Notes under the pieces: generated by a model
The model's database searches: none
Seen by the model: the letters and a program-made list of their open reading frames with translations, nothing else
What the model was told of the DNA's origin: nothing
NCBI GenBank assembly: GCA_012729675.1
Contig: JAAYCR010000025.1
Location: 79,435 to 143,434 of the forward strand
DNA length: 64,000 nucleotides
Source of the DNA: Phycisphaerae bacterium
GTDB lineage: Bacteria; Planctomycetota; Phycisphaerae; Sedimentisphaerales; Anaerohalosphaeraceae
Direction: 5' to 3'
Translations under genes and position numbers: made by a program
Shown: piece by piece, positions 52,055-62,500 of the stretch
How positions within the stretch are numbered: the first letter of the stretch is position 1
Layout of the letters: each line of letters begins with the position of its first letter

Positions 52055-53191
52055 TTATTTTTCGGCGGCGATGCGGCGGTAATGCTCAACGTATTGGTCG
52101 GCGACGGCGGCCCAACTGAACTGTCGGGCCTTGTCCGCGGCGGCTCGGTTCATTGCGGCATAACGGTCGGGCTGAGCGAGGAGTTCGGCGATCGCGGCGG
52201 CCAGTTCATTTGGGGAGGGTTGAGGCACGACGATGCCGTTATGGTCGATCAGTTCGGCGACGCCTTCGCAGGGGGCGGTGATGACGGGCAGGCCGGAGGC
52301 CATCGCTTCGAGCATGGCGTTGCTCATGCCTTCGTGCTGACTGGTCATCAGGAAGAGGTGATTGGCCCGGTACACCGCGGGCAGTTGGTCAAAGTCTAGC
52401 AAGCCGTGAAAATGGACGCGATCGGCAATGCCGAGCGATTGAGCCAGCGTTCTGAGAGGGGCTTCGAGATTGCCGTCGCCGACGATGTTCAGTTCGGCAT
52501 CCACTTGGTTTTTGAGGAGTCTGTCGAGCGTTTCAATCTGCAGGTCGATGCGTTTTCGCGAGATGAGGCGGCAGACGGTCAGGAGTTTGATGCGGCCGGA
52601 AAGCGTACGGGACGCCGGGGGCGAAAACAGGTCGGTATCGACGCCGTTGGGAATGACGGCGTAGTCCAGCGACGGTTCGAAGCGGCGGGCCAGCTCGGCC
52701 AGACCCCGGCTGTTGGCGATGACGGCGGAGGCGTTTTTCCAGATGCGGCGAAACAGCCCGGACAGTAAGACATAATCCAACTTAAGGCGAACGTTGAAGC
52801 CGGGGACATCGCTGCCGCGGAGGGAGACGATGTAGGGAATTCGGCCGGCGGTTTTGAGACAGGGATACGCCGAAGGGAAGGCGAAAAAGGCGTGCACCAG
52901 GTCGTAGCTGTTTTCGTGCAGAAGTTTTTTATAGTACTGGTTAGCCTTAAATAGCCATTCGACCACTTCGCTTTTGCGCCAGTAGTGCCGGTTTTTTTTA
53001 TGCAGGCCAAGACGGTACAGGCGGACGTTTTCTGTAAGGGTTTCCATGCGAAACTGCGGCGTTTCGGCGGCGGTCAACACATCCACCCAAAGATCGTTGC
53101 GCCGGGCGTATTCCTTCAGTAAATGCTGATGTGCCTGGGCCGCCCCGCCGCCTAGGGGCGGATATTCGTAATTAAGCATTAAAATCTTCAT
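52055..53191 (-). CDS. GT4 family glycosyltransferase (GT-B fold)
   Basis: This 378-residue enzyme has the GT4 plan: N-terminal domain with LNYEYPPLGGGAAQAHQHLLKEYARR, then C-terminal donor domain with KLLTVCRLISRKRIDLQIETL, LNIVGDGNLEAPLRTLAQ, VHFHGLLDFDQLPAVYRANHLFLMTSQHEGMSNAMLEAMASGLPVITAPCEG, including the conserved Glu-x7-Glu. It adds a sugar to a lipid- or glycan-linked acceptor at the cytoplasmic membrane. Its start overlaps the end of the methyltransferase gene by 4 bases, and it ends the GT2-GT39-MT-GT4 operon. Confidence 0.93.
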   Translation of the reverse strand: MKILMLNYEYPPLGGGAAQAHQHLLKEYARRNDLWVDVLTAAETPQFRMETLTENVRLYRLGLHKKNRHYWRKSEVVEWLFKANQYYKKLLHENSYDLVHAFFAFPSAYPCLKTAGRIPYIVSLRGSDVPGFNVRLKLDYVLLSGLFRRIWKNASAVIANSRGLAELARRFEPSLDYAVIPNGVDTDLFSPPASRTLSGRIKLLTVCRLISRKRIDLQIETLDRLLKNQVDAELNIVGDGNLEAPLRTLAQSLGIADRVHFHGLLDFDQLPAVYRANHLFLMTSQHEGMSNAMLEAMASGLPVITAPCEGVAELIDHNGIVVPQPSPNELAAAIAELLAQPDRYAAMNRAAADKARQFSWAAVADQYVEHYRRIAAEK

Positions 53192-53919
53192 TCGAAAGAC
53201 GACTCAGGCTGTTTTTCTGCAATTACAAAAAAATTGGTTTGCATCCGATAGGGAAGACGGCGAAAATCGATCCATCGAAATAATGATTGCGGGAGACCGA
53301 CGTTGCTCAGTTTTGTCAGCGTATAGGCGTTCATGGTGTTCATTTTTATAAATTTCGATGAAAAACCATGCCTCTGCAAGCGGCGGTGCAATTGTCCATA
53401 ATAATGCAGCGAGGGGTGATAGATTCGCCAGTAAAAAGAACGCGATTTTAACGTCTCAAAAATGACATTGGTCAGTTTATTGGGCGTCTGAAACAGATAG
53501 TGTCCACCAGGTTTAAGGATGCGACGGACTTCCCGGAAATGACAGTCCACATCATGGAGATGTTCGATCACATCAAAACTGAGCACAAGATCGAAGATAT
53601 CACTCGAGCAAGGTATCTTTTCAGCGCTGAAGACACGAAAATCGAGTCCGGGAAATTTTTCGCGTGCATGGTCGATTGCGGTTTGAGAAATATCACTTCC
53701 GATAATCGTAAGGCCTTTCTGGTAAAGCGCCAAAACGAGCAATCCCACGCCGCAGCCGAGTTCAAGACTATTTTTATCCGGTGTCAAGAGCCCGGTTTGT
53801 TCGAGAAACAACAGATTCAAATCGAGATTGCCGGCTTGTTCGATGCCGGCGGCAATCGCGTTTTGCCAGCGTTTTTCGTACCGTAATTGTGTTTGATTCT
53901 CGACAGGTTCCATTGCCAA
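53188..53919 (-). CDS. Class I SAM-dependent methyltransferase
   Basis: This 243-residue protein has the class I methyltransferase motifs: motif I SLELGCGVGLLVLALYQKG, IIGSDISQTAIDHAREKF, FDLVLSFDVIEHLHDVDCHFREVRRILKPGGHYLFQTPN. The C-terminal part is longer than a plain UbiE-like fold, with YHPSLHYYGQLHRRLQRHGFSSKFIK. It probably methylates a glycan or lipid built by the neighbouring transferases (inference). It lies 11 bases after the GT39-like gene. Confidence 0.9.
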   Translation of the reverse strand: MAMEPVENQTQLRYEKRWQNAIAAGIEQAGNLDLNLLFLEQTGLLTPDKNSLELGCGVGLLVLALYQKGLTIIGSDISQTAIDHAREKFPGLDFRVFSAEKIPCSSDIFDLVLSFDVIEHLHDVDCHFREVRRILKPGGHYLFQTPNKLTNVIFETLKSRSFYWRIYHPSLHYYGQLHRRLQRHGFSSKFIKMNTMNAYTLTKLSNVGLPQSLFRWIDFRRLPYRMQTNFFVIAEKQPESSFE

Positions 53920-53930
53920 ACGCCTTTGCG

Positions 53931-56075
53931 TTAATCTTTCTGTTCAAACAGCATATGGTTTTCGAATTGTCCGGCGAAACGGTAACGACTCATCACAAAG
54001 TCACGGAACGGTTTCATGGCCTCAAATCGCAGTGCCTCCTCTTGGCCGAATCGCTGACGAAGCATATCGGCATAGGCATTTTCAAATGCCTCGATTTCGG
54101 TGGGGTCGTTTTTGAGCAGACGGGGTTGAGCGTTGCCGAACATATTCGGAGGAACGATGGGCCACAGCTCAAACGGCGGCCGGCCGTCAAAGGGAAAGTG
54201 CTGCTTTCTGCTGTCCACTAAGAATTTGGGGGGATTGTTTTCAAAGCGGCCAATGAGCGTATTGATCTGGCGTTTTAACACGGCCGGCGGGCTGACGTGC
54301 ATATCAGCCTCAAAAGCCCGCGGCACGGGAGCCATCCGCTCGGCACGGACATAAATCCCGGGAAACCACCCCCAGACGTAGAGCGTCTCGTCGGGCGTGC
54401 TGTTGGAGCGAACGTGGTCGCCGACGGCCTGCCACGGGGCCGTCGTCTGCGCGCGGACGACGGCAAGACTCTGGGCAAAGCCGCGTCGTCGTTCGGGTTG
54501 GCCGGTCTGGACATTTTTGTATTCGGCACCAGTGTCAGGGCTTTTTGAAAAACCAGCAAAGACCGGGAAGATCAGAATGAACAGTACAAGCAGGGATGTC
54601 CCTGCGGCGGCAAGAGAAAAAAGCTTATTTGAACTTCGGGTCAGCCATACATTCCAATACCACACAGCGCTGGCAATGAGCATTGCGCCTGAGGCGCACG
54701 GAGGCAGATAGTACTGCTCATACGAATGCGGACTGATCCAGACGAGGGTCATATCAATCAGCCACCAGACGGCCAGGAAGGCCGCGACGGCGTGAAGGGG
54801 ATTGTCTGCCTTTTTCTTTTTCATCAGACGCCATAGCCAGATCCCGGCAATTAATAATGTCGTCGCCAGAGCGGGATAGACCGCTGCACCGATGGCATTG
54901 TAATATCGGAAGACCTGCGGGGCCTGCTGGGCGAGCGGTCTGGCTTTTCGGCTGTAGCCGACGTAGCCGCCTTCGGCCATCAGGCCGGAATAGTCGATGA
55001 CGCGGACGATCTGGGCTTTGAGAAACGTGACGCTTTGCAGGGGAGCGCGTCCAAAGGGGATCGATTTGAGGTAGGCCGGCAGATCGGTTTTAACGTTGCT
55101 GCCTTCCGTCAGGGCGATCAGTCCTATGGAGAAGAGGAGAATAACGGCCAGCGTGATTGTGCCGTAAAGATACACGTTGCGGTTCACGGTGCGAAGGGCC
55201 GTGCCGAGGCGTTTCCAGGGGATATGATGACAGGCGGCAAACGCGGCAAAGGCCAGCGCCGAAAACAGCAGGATGCCTTCCAGCAGGACGACGGGGAAGG
55301 TCTTCCAGAAGGCGGACAGGTTGTTTTGCCAGATGTAAAGGCTTGCCGGAAAGAGCAGACCGACCACGGCCCCGAGCACCCACAGCGCGACGGTCAGAAA
55401 AATCGCCTTCCAGCGGCGATGCAGGGCGATGAGTTTGACGGCCAGGTACAGGCCGACGGCGACCACGATGGCGATGCCGGTGGGTTTGAAGTAAAACGGG
55501 CAGATGGACGCCGCCCCGGCGATAATGGCCCAGTGTTTTTTGCCGCCGGTTTCGTGCAGGGCAAACGCACAGGCGGCAACGATGGCAAAGGGAATCATGA
55601 ATTGCTCTTTGACGTTGCCGAATTTGGCGATGATGGGCGCCGAAAGCATAATGGCGGCCAGCGCCGTCGAGACGACCGCGGCGATATTGCCGAACAGCCG
55701 ACGCACCGTGTAAAAAAGCATCGCCAGTCCGCCGAGCTGAAGCAGCATCTGGATGATATTCGGGCCGGCGTCGCTGAAGCCGAAGAGTCTGACGCCGAAG
55801 ATGTTGCACAGGAGCGTACCCGGCTGGGCGGAAGAGATTTCATCGACCCACAGACGCGCCCCGGTCAGGAGACGCTGCGCCGAGTAGGCATACGCGCCGC
55901 CGTCGAAAGGGTCGGGGCTGTTCAATTCGATGTATTTGCCCATCGCAAACGGAATACCGCCGATCAACAGCGTTGCCGTCAGAGCGACAAAAAGACCGAC
56001 CGGCGGGCTTGCGTTGCGCAGCGTTGCAGTAACCTGGGGGGCGGCCGATTTTGGATGTATCCTGCGACGTGCCAT
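53931..56075 (-). CDS. GT39/ArnT-like polytopic glycosyltransferase
   Basis: This 714-residue membrane protein has about eleven helices. An early extracytoplasmic loop reads ELNSPDPFDGGAYAYSAQRLLTGARLWVDEISSAQPGTLL, the usual place for the catalytic Asp in GT39/PMT/ArnT enzymes. A long soluble C-terminal domain (about 520-714) carries VRSNSTPDETLYVWGWFPGIYVRAERMAPVP, as in other bacterial GT39-like enzymes. These use polyprenyl-phosphate sugars to glycosylate lipids or proteins in the periplasm. The GT2 gene upstream could supply the donor. Confidence 0.83.
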   Translation of the reverse strand: MARRRIHPKSAAPQVTATLRNASPPVGLFVALTATLLIGGIPFAMGKYIELNSPDPFDGGAYAYSAQRLLTGARLWVDEISSAQPGTLLCNIFGVRLFGFSDAGPNIIQMLLQLGGLAMLFYTVRRLFGNIAAVVSTALAAIMLSAPIIAKFGNVKEQFMIPFAIVAACAFALHETGGKKHWAIIAGAASICPFYFKPTGIAIVVAVGLYLAVKLIALHRRWKAIFLTVALWVLGAVVGLLFPASLYIWQNNLSAFWKTFPVVLLEGILLFSALAFAAFAACHHIPWKRLGTALRTVNRNVYLYGTITLAVILLFSIGLIALTEGSNVKTDLPAYLKSIPFGRAPLQSVTFLKAQIVRVIDYSGLMAEGGYVGYSRKARPLAQQAPQVFRYYNAIGAAVYPALATTLLIAGIWLWRLMKKKKADNPLHAVAAFLAVWWLIDMTLVWISPHSYEQYYLPPCASGAMLIASAVWYWNVWLTRSSNKLFSLAAAGTSLLVLFILIFPVFAGFSKSPDTGAEYKNVQTGQPERRRGFAQSLAVVRAQTTAPWQAVGDHVRSNSTPDETLYVWGWFPGIYVRAERMAPVPRAFEADMHVSPPAVLKRQINTLIGRFENNPPKFLVDSRKQHFPFDGRPPFELWPIVPPNMFGNAQPRLLKNDPTEIEAFENAYADMLRQRFGQEEALRFEAMKPFRDFVMSRYRFAGQFENHMLFEQKD

Positions 56076-56083
56076 ACTATCTT

Positions 56084-57055
56084 TCAGACGTTGGGGGTTT
56101 CGGCGGGTTCAAGGATTTTTTCAATGACATAAGTCGGGCGATCCTGTGATTCGTGATAAGTGCGGACGAGAATCTCCGCCAGCAGCCCCATCAGAATCAA
56201 CTGAATCGCGGCCATCATCAGCATCATCGAGATAATCAACAGCGGGTTTCGGTTCATCGAATAATTCTGAATCAGCTTCATCAAAATCACCGTCAGCCCC
56301 GAACTCACCGAACCGAATAAGCAAATACCCCCCAATCCTCCGAAGATATAGATAGGCTTGGTCGAGTAAGACGCAAGGAACTTTATCGTCATCAGGTCAA
56401 GCAAAACCTTAAATGTACGGCTCAGGCCGTATTTGGTCTTACCGGCAGTCCGGGGCCGATGATTGACGACCATCTCGGCGACCTTTTCGCCGCCCCAGCG
56501 TGCCAGCGCTGGGATAAACCGGTGCATCTCGCCGTAAAGACGGATGGGCTTGAGCGATTCGGCACGGTAGGCCTTAAGCGTACAACCGTAGTCGTGCAGA
56601 CGCACGCCGGTGATGCGTCCGATCAGCCAGTTGGCGATACGCGACGGCAGCGTGCGGGTCACGGGATTGTCTTTGCGTTCCTTGCGCCAGCCGCTGACAA
56701 TATCATAACCTTCATTCAGTTTGTCAACCAGAGGCGGAATATCGGCCGGGTCGTTCTGGCCGTCGGCGTCCAGCGGGACGATGATCTTGCCGCGGGCGTA
56801 GCGAAAACCGGCGCTCAGGGCGGCCGTCTGGCCGAAGTTGCGCCGAAAACGAATCAGCCGCACGCGCGAACAGGCTTTCTGAATTCCGACCAGAACCTCA
56901 AAACTCGCATCTGCACTGCCGTCATCAATATAGAGTATTTCATAGTCCATCCCCTCAAGTGCCTGCACGATTTCACGCTGAAGATCCGCCAGGCTCTCGG
57001 CTTCGTTGAACACCGGGATCACCAGCGACAACTCCGGCTTATCTGTATTCGTCAT
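56084..57055 (-). CDS. GT2 family polyprenyl-phosphate glycosyltransferase (DPM1/ArnC-like)
   Basis: This 323-residue protein has the GT-A fold: LVIPVFNEAESLADLQREIV, YEILYIDDGSADAS, RFRRNFGQTAALSAGFRYARGKIIVPLDADGQNDPADIPPLVDKL with the DxD-type motif, and VSGWRKERKDN. Two C-terminal membrane helices (about 230-255 and 265-290) anchor it. It probably transfers a sugar from an NDP donor to undecaprenyl phosphate on the cytoplasmic side. It is the first gene of the glycan operon and lies 8 bases before the GT39-like gene. Confidence 0.93.
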   Translation of the reverse strand: MTNTDKPELSLVIPVFNEAESLADLQREIVQALEGMDYEILYIDDGSADASFEVLVGIQKACSRVRLIRFRRNFGQTAALSAGFRYARGKIIVPLDADGQNDPADIPPLVDKLNEGYDIVSGWRKERKDNPVTRTLPSRIANWLIGRITGVRLHDYGCTLKAYRAESLKPIRLYGEMHRFIPALARWGGEKVAEMVVNHRPRTAGKTKYGLSRTFKVLLDLMTIKFLASYSTKPIYIFGGLGGICLFGSVSSGLTVILMKLIQNYSMNRNPLLIISMMLMMAAIQLILMGLLAEILVRTYHESQDRPTYVIEKILEPAETPNV

Positions 57056-57244
57056 AGCTCGGCTCCGAATCCTAAGTTCATCAATATCAAAATTCTACAC
57101 CCTAAAAGGCTTTCTGTAAAGCCGTATCCGGAATCCGTCGAAATAGATGTTGGAATCCAGCCGCTTTTTGATAAACTAATCTCTGTTTATCGGCGTACAG
57201 AAAATGTCGAAGTACAAATTTTTTTTAAATTTCAGGAGTTTATT

Positions 57245-58360
57245 ATGAAAACAGGTTATTGGCACTGTTGTGGGCTATTTATAGGGTTTATGTTCATCGC
57301 CGGATGCTTACCCCAGCACTCTGTCGCTTCTGACCCTAAACCCGCCCCTGTTGTATCAACCGAGAACGTTGTTGCCCCTGCTGTCTTTCAAGTGCCGGAA
57401 CGATCTGTTCGGCCGCAGAGCCGTCCAGTTGAATCCAGTGCTGAGGAACCGACAATTGTCTTCGAAAAGTCTGTCCACGACTTCGGCAGTGTTGGTCCCG
57501 GTTCGTTGAATTCGGTTGATTTTGCTTTTACCAATACAGGAAACGCGGTTTTGAAGATCGAAGATTTTCACACTACTTGCGGCTGTACAGTTCCGGAGCT
57601 GGACAAACGGGAATATGCCCCCGGAGAATCGGGGAAGATTAGCGTACGCTACAGCGCTCCGGCCAGTACCGTGACGGATGAAAAACAGATTTATGTCTAT
57701 ACAAATGACCCCAAAACACCTCAATACGAACTGACCATCAAGGCCAAAGTGGAGGTCAATGTAACCGTCAGCCCGGTTGATGTATCTCTAATGCTTGATC
57801 AGGACAACGCCGGGATGCCTCCGGTGACTATTAAGAGTACCGATGGCAGGGAATTCGCCGTCACCAGCATTAAACCGACAAACAACGTGATGACGATTCC
57901 CTTCGATTCGAATAAGAGGGGAACCGAGATCACACTACAGCCAAAAGTCGATCTTGAAAAACTCAATATGACTCCCACCGGCATTATCGAAATACGCACT
58001 AATCATCCGAATTCGGGTATCTTGTACGTTCGCTATGTCGCAAAACCATTTTTTGAGGTCTCCCATCCTCGACTTATTCTTCAGAATGTGTCACCGGGCG
58101 AAGAGGTCATCCGGGACATCTGGATTCGGAGTAATTATGACAAAAAAGTCAGTATTGAGTCATTTTCATCCACAAATAAAATGATGACAATCATTGGCCA
58201 AGAGGAAGACGGAAATCATTTGAAAATTCAAGTGAAAATTACTGTTCCTACAAATGCTCCGGCGGCAGGTAGCCGAAATATAGCTGACGAATTGATAATC
58301 AACCAGACCAATGGTCAACGGATTTCGATTCGGTGTACCGGATGGTTCCAGATTCACTGA
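57245..58360 (+). CDS. DUF1573 domain lipoprotein
   Basis: From ATG 57245 the product is 371 residues. A lipobox (LFIGFMFIAGC, Cys near 21) marks it as a lipoprotein. The DUF1573 domain starts VFEKSVHDFGSVGPGSLNSVDFAFTNTGNAVLKIEDFHTTCGCTVPEL, continuing with YAPGESGKISVRYSAP and KQIYVYTNDPKTPQYELTIKAKV. Two further immunoglobulin-like segments follow. AGGAG lies ten bases before the ATG; the long upstream frame is shadow of the GT2 gene. Function is unknown; such proteins are frequent in Planctomycetes and Bacteroidetes envelopes. Confidence 0.9.
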   Translation: MKTGYWHCCGLFIGFMFIAGCLPQHSVASDPKPAPVVSTENVVAPAVFQVPERSVRPQSRPVESSAEEPTIVFEKSVHDFGSVGPGSLNSVDFAFTNTGNAVLKIEDFHTTCGCTVPELDKREYAPGESGKISVRYSAPASTVTDEKQIYVYTNDPKTPQYELTIKAKVEVNVTVSPVDVSLMLDQDNAGMPPVTIKSTDGREFAVTSIKPTNNVMTIPFDSNKRGTEITLQPKVDLEKLNMTPTGIIEIRTNHPNSGILYVRYVAKPFFEVSHPRLILQNVSPGEEVIRDIWIRSNYDKKVSIESFSSTNKMMTIIGQEEDGNHLKIQVKITVPTNAPAAGSRNIADELIINQTNGQRISIRCTGWFQIH

Positions 58361-58495
58361 CGCGTTTTTTGCCTTTTTTAAAATGTTCGAAAAACAAGGG
58401 AACAAAGCAGCCAGCCGGGTGTCTAATTTTGCGGTGAAAGCTGATTGAGTCTGTGTTGTGTTGATGACAAAATCTGGAAAAGTTCCGGAGCATTA

Positions 58496-59557
58496 ATGAT
58501 TAAAACCCTGCGCATAACAAGTTTCGTTCTGGCCGCTGCCGCTGTTGGCGCAGTTGTCTTGCTTGCGGTCTTGGGATTCAAAAGTAATCCAGACATTGAG
58601 GCCATATTGGCGCAAGATGGCGTCATTGAGCAAGCAAAACGCCTTTCTCGGTCCATCCCTGAAAAAGAAGAAACAATTTCTCCATTGGTTTCGCAAGCCC
58701 GCAAATTTGCACTGCGAATCAATCCCCCACCGCCGCCGGCACCCCCACCGCCGCCGCCGCCGCCGCCAAAAACAACTACTGACCAACAGAAACCCGTTCC
58801 GCCGGTCGAAATTGTTCGTCCGCCGATTGTCGAACAGCCGCAGACGAGTGGCCGTTATACACTTTTGGCAACAGCCCATTATGCAGATTACCCGGAACGG
58901 TCATTGGCGCTGTTCAAGCCGGTTGTAGGTCCGTCTAAGTGGCATTTTCAGGGAGAAACTCTCGGTCATCTGGAAATTCGCGAAATTCGCGACGGCAGCG
59001 TCGTTCTGTATCAAGGCGACACATTGAACTCCGAACTGGTTGTCCCCAAGCCAGCTACGAGGGGCAAGCCATTATTAAAATCCGAGCTGGACAGCAGTAC
59101 CGTCGCAGCCGTTCAGCCGGGTGCGACTGCCGCGGCAACAGCCGTTGCTGCCCAACCCAGTGCAAGCAGCGCCAGGTCGGTTGGCGTCACCCGAACGCCC
59201 GCCGCGCGAAACGTGGATGCCACGGAGCGTATTCGGCGCGTCAGGGCGGCACCCGTAACGCAGCCGAGCGAGGTAGCGCCGCTGCGTGAACCGACGCCTG
59301 AGGAACAAAAAGAATCGATCCAGCAGAGTATATCGAGTATCGAAGAAATCATGGCTCGCTCCGATGCACATGCGTCAGACGAAGAGCAACAAAAGGAACA
59401 AGAGGCCTGGATGCAGCTTTTGCAGGTTTTGCAGCAGGAAAAAATTAATCTTGAAGCGACCGGCGATACCCCTGACAACGCGCCGTCGCCATCCGAGCCG
59501 GCTCAAGAGGCCAATCGCCCTGCGGTGGATGCGTCCGAATCATCTTCGAACAATTGA
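58496..59557 (+). CDS. gspC: GspC-like type II secretion inner-membrane protein
   Basis: From ATG 58496 the product is 353 residues. One membrane helix (ITSFVLAAAAVGAVVLLAVLG) is followed by a Pro run (PPPPPAPPPPPPPPPK) that bridges the periplasm. Next comes the HR-type domain YTLLATAHYADYPERSLALFKPVVGPSKWHFQGETLGHLEIREIRDGSVVLYQGDTLNSELV, the GspC region that contacts the secretin. After it comes an Ala/Thr/Gln-rich segment and a coiled-coil tail. CGGAG precedes the ATG. The secretin gene follows, so the assignment rests on order plus HR similarity. Confidence 0.8.
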   Translation: MIKTLRITSFVLAAAAVGAVVLLAVLGFKSNPDIEAILAQDGVIEQAKRLSRSIPEKEETISPLVSQARKFALRINPPPPPAPPPPPPPPPKTTTDQQKPVPPVEIVRPPIVEQPQTSGRYTLLATAHYADYPERSLALFKPVVGPSKWHFQGETLGHLEIREIRDGSVVLYQGDTLNSELVVPKPATRGKPLLKSELDSSTVAAVQPGATAAATAVAAQPSASSARSVGVTRTPAARNVDATERIRRVRAAPVTQPSEVAPLREPTPEEQKESIQQSISSIEEIMARSDAHASDEEQQKEQEAWMQLLQVLQQEKINLEATGDTPDNAPSPSEPAQEANRPAVDASESSSNN

Positions 59558-59579
59558 CGGCTCTTAAAGCCCTCCTCAA

Positions 59580-62500
59580 ATGAACAGGAATCCCATGAAC
59601 AATAGCGAGTATCAGACAATGGAGAGCAATATGCGGCCGAAAGGCAAAGCAATGGACACAATCGGAAGGATACGGATCTCGGGGCTATGGCTGGCAGCGC
59701 TGACAGTCGCGCTGACTGGCCTTTGGGCGTACTCTGAATCCAATGACGGCCCGCTGCGAAGCCGTACCTATAAACTTCGTCATCTTAACAGTTCCGCAGC
59801 CAGAGATTTACTGGTGCGTCTCAAGATCGGCGCAGAGTACAATACGCTGTCCAGCGATGTACTGATCGTGACCAGCACCCGCTCACTGGATCTGGCCAGG
59901 GCGACATCGGTGATAACGACCGCTGATCGTGAAACATCTGTTGAAATCCGTCCATTAATGGCACTCTCCGAGGATGTGCCCCTGCCCAAACCCGAAGAAC
60001 TGGCGGTACGGTTGAGGATGTTGACGATCGGCACGCTGACCGAAGGGCCGCCGGCGGGGGTCCCGAACCCAACCATTATCGACGAGTTTGAGGGTACCCT
60101 GATCGCCATTGGAACACCCGATGCGCTGGAGCAAATTGAAACGGTGATTGAGGCCTGGAAAGCGGAAAAATCGCCGAAACAAGAGCAAATCCCGTCACCG
60201 GCTCCCGATCCCGCCCTGCCGCAAACGATGCCGACCGAGCAATCCGACCCACAGTCTTCATTGGCGGATATCGCAGCCCTGCTTTTCGGCGATGAACCGA
60301 ATGAACCGGTCACCGCACCGAACGCGATTGAAGAACATCCCGAGCAAATGCTGACCGACACGCCGCCACAGCCCGTTACTGAAGCCGAACCCGAAGACCC
60401 TGTCGTCTTGTCTCAGCCTGAAATTCAGCAACCGACTGAACCAGCGGAGGCGGCCGACGAACCCGATGCGGACGATGCGATTCTGCGTGCGGCGTTGGAA
60501 AGACTGCTTGGCTCCGCTGACCAGCAAGAACCACAGACGACGCCCTCCGCAGAAGAAGACCCTGCGGCGATGACCGAAGGCGAACCCGAGATGCAGCCGT
60601 CGGACGAACCCACCCGCATTGTCACCCGTCCTTCGCTGCCCGCCGAACAGGCGGATAAAGAGCTTGAGGTAACGATTACGCTGCCGGAAGAAGTGGAAAT
60701 TGAAAAACTGCTGGAACTGGTGGGCAAACAACTTGGTCTGAATTACATGTACGACCGGGCAATCTTCGCCGGCGCCCCCGGCAGGGTGAATCTGAGCATT
60801 CACGACGGCAGGATCAAAGTCGGCGACCTGTATGCGCTGCTGGAGTCTGTCTTGCGGTTTCGCGGGTTTGTGATGACGCGGCGCGGCAGCTTGGTGACGA
60901 TTGTCCGCCAGGCGGAAATCGCAGCCGTCGATCCGGTGCTGCGTCGTCCGGACGAGGAGATTCGACCGGGCGACATCATGGTCAGCAGCGTCTTTAAACT
61001 GAACAATGTCGCCCCCGCCACTGCCCAAACCCTGTTGTCGCAGATGCGTCTGGGAACGGGGTTTAATGTGATTCACGAGACGGGGACGCTGATCGTGACG
61101 GATTACGCCTTTCGGATGGAACGGATTCGCGATCTGATTGCGATGATCGACGTTGAAGGGGAACCCAAGGACTTTCAGTTTCGTCAGCTAAGGTACATGG
61201 ACGCGGAAGAGCTTGTTCCGAAGATTCGGGCGCTTTCGACGCAAATTCAGGGCGTCACCATTACGGTCGGCGCTCAACCCGCGGCGGCGGTCCCGACGGC
61301 CGCGGCGACACGCGCTTTAACCGCGACGGAGCGAGCCGCCGAACTGCGGGCGGCGACGGCGACGGCGGCGGCGGCCCGAACCGCAACCGCAACTGCTGCG
61401 CGAACGGCTCAACCACAGGCGGCACAGGGGGAGAGTCTCTATCTGGAAGCGGATGGACGAACCAATCGTATCCTGATGATCGGCTACACCCAGGAAATTG
61501 ATCTGGTTAATCAGTTAATCGACAGTCTGGACGTACCCAGTTATGACTTACGGTTCGTTCGGGAATATGTGATTCAGTATGTCGAGGCAACGGATGTGGT
61601 AACGGTACTGGGTGAGCTGGGACTGGCACAGGTATCGGTCGGCACGGCGCAACCAACCTCCCGAACCGCTACCGCTGCCGCAACCGCTGCGCGAACGGCT
61701 CAACCAGCCGCCGGCCAACCGACGGTTCAGCAGACGACCGCGCGGGGTGCGGGAACGAACAATCCATACATTTCGCTGCGTGCAGCGACCAACTCGCTGC
61801 TGGTCAACGCCACCGACGAACAGCACAAGGCAATTGAACTGGTGATTTCACATGTGGATGTGATGCAGAAAGACCAGCGGACAATAAAGGAATACGAGAT
61901 ACAATATGTCGATACACAGAGCATTCTTGATACACTCGGCGAATTGGGAATCATTACGCCGCGGACAACCGGTACCGCAACCGGGACGCGCACCGGAACA
62001 ACCGCCCAGACTGCCGCACGCCCCGGACAGCCCGCTGAGGGTACGGCGCAGTCGGTAATGTTGTTAGGAGCCGAAGGTGAAGGACGTGAGATTACGGCGC
62101 AGGAGCCGCAGATCGCGGTGCTGGGGGCGACTAATTCGCTGCTGATTTACGCCACGCCGCGCCAGCATTCGGCCATTGCGATGGTCATCGCCCACACCGA
62201 CCGCCAGCGCTCCCGGATGTTTGCGCCGTATGTGGTCTATGCACTGGAAAACAAGGATCCCGCCGAACTGGCCGACATACTCAATCAATTGATCAAAGAG
62301 ACGATTGAAGAGGCCGCGACCGGTACGCCGTCAGCGCCGGATGCCCGCATTCAGACGAGGCCAACGCAGACGGTGGCTACGCTGCCCAGCGGCGAAGAAC
62401 AGCGCATTCGCATCGTCGCGGACACCAAGACCTATTCGCTGATTGTGTATGCCAACCAGCGCAACCAGCAGTGGGTCGGCGAACTGATCCGCGAATTGGA

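Noticed and set aside
50529..52082. Plus-strand frame of 517 codons opposite the UPF0210 gene
   Set aside because: Shadow frame; the minus strand matches UPF0210 end to end.
56459..57244. Long upstream extension of the DUF1573 gene
   Set aside because: It runs antisense through the GT2 gene; ATG 57245 has a ribosome site and opens on a clear lipoprotein signal.
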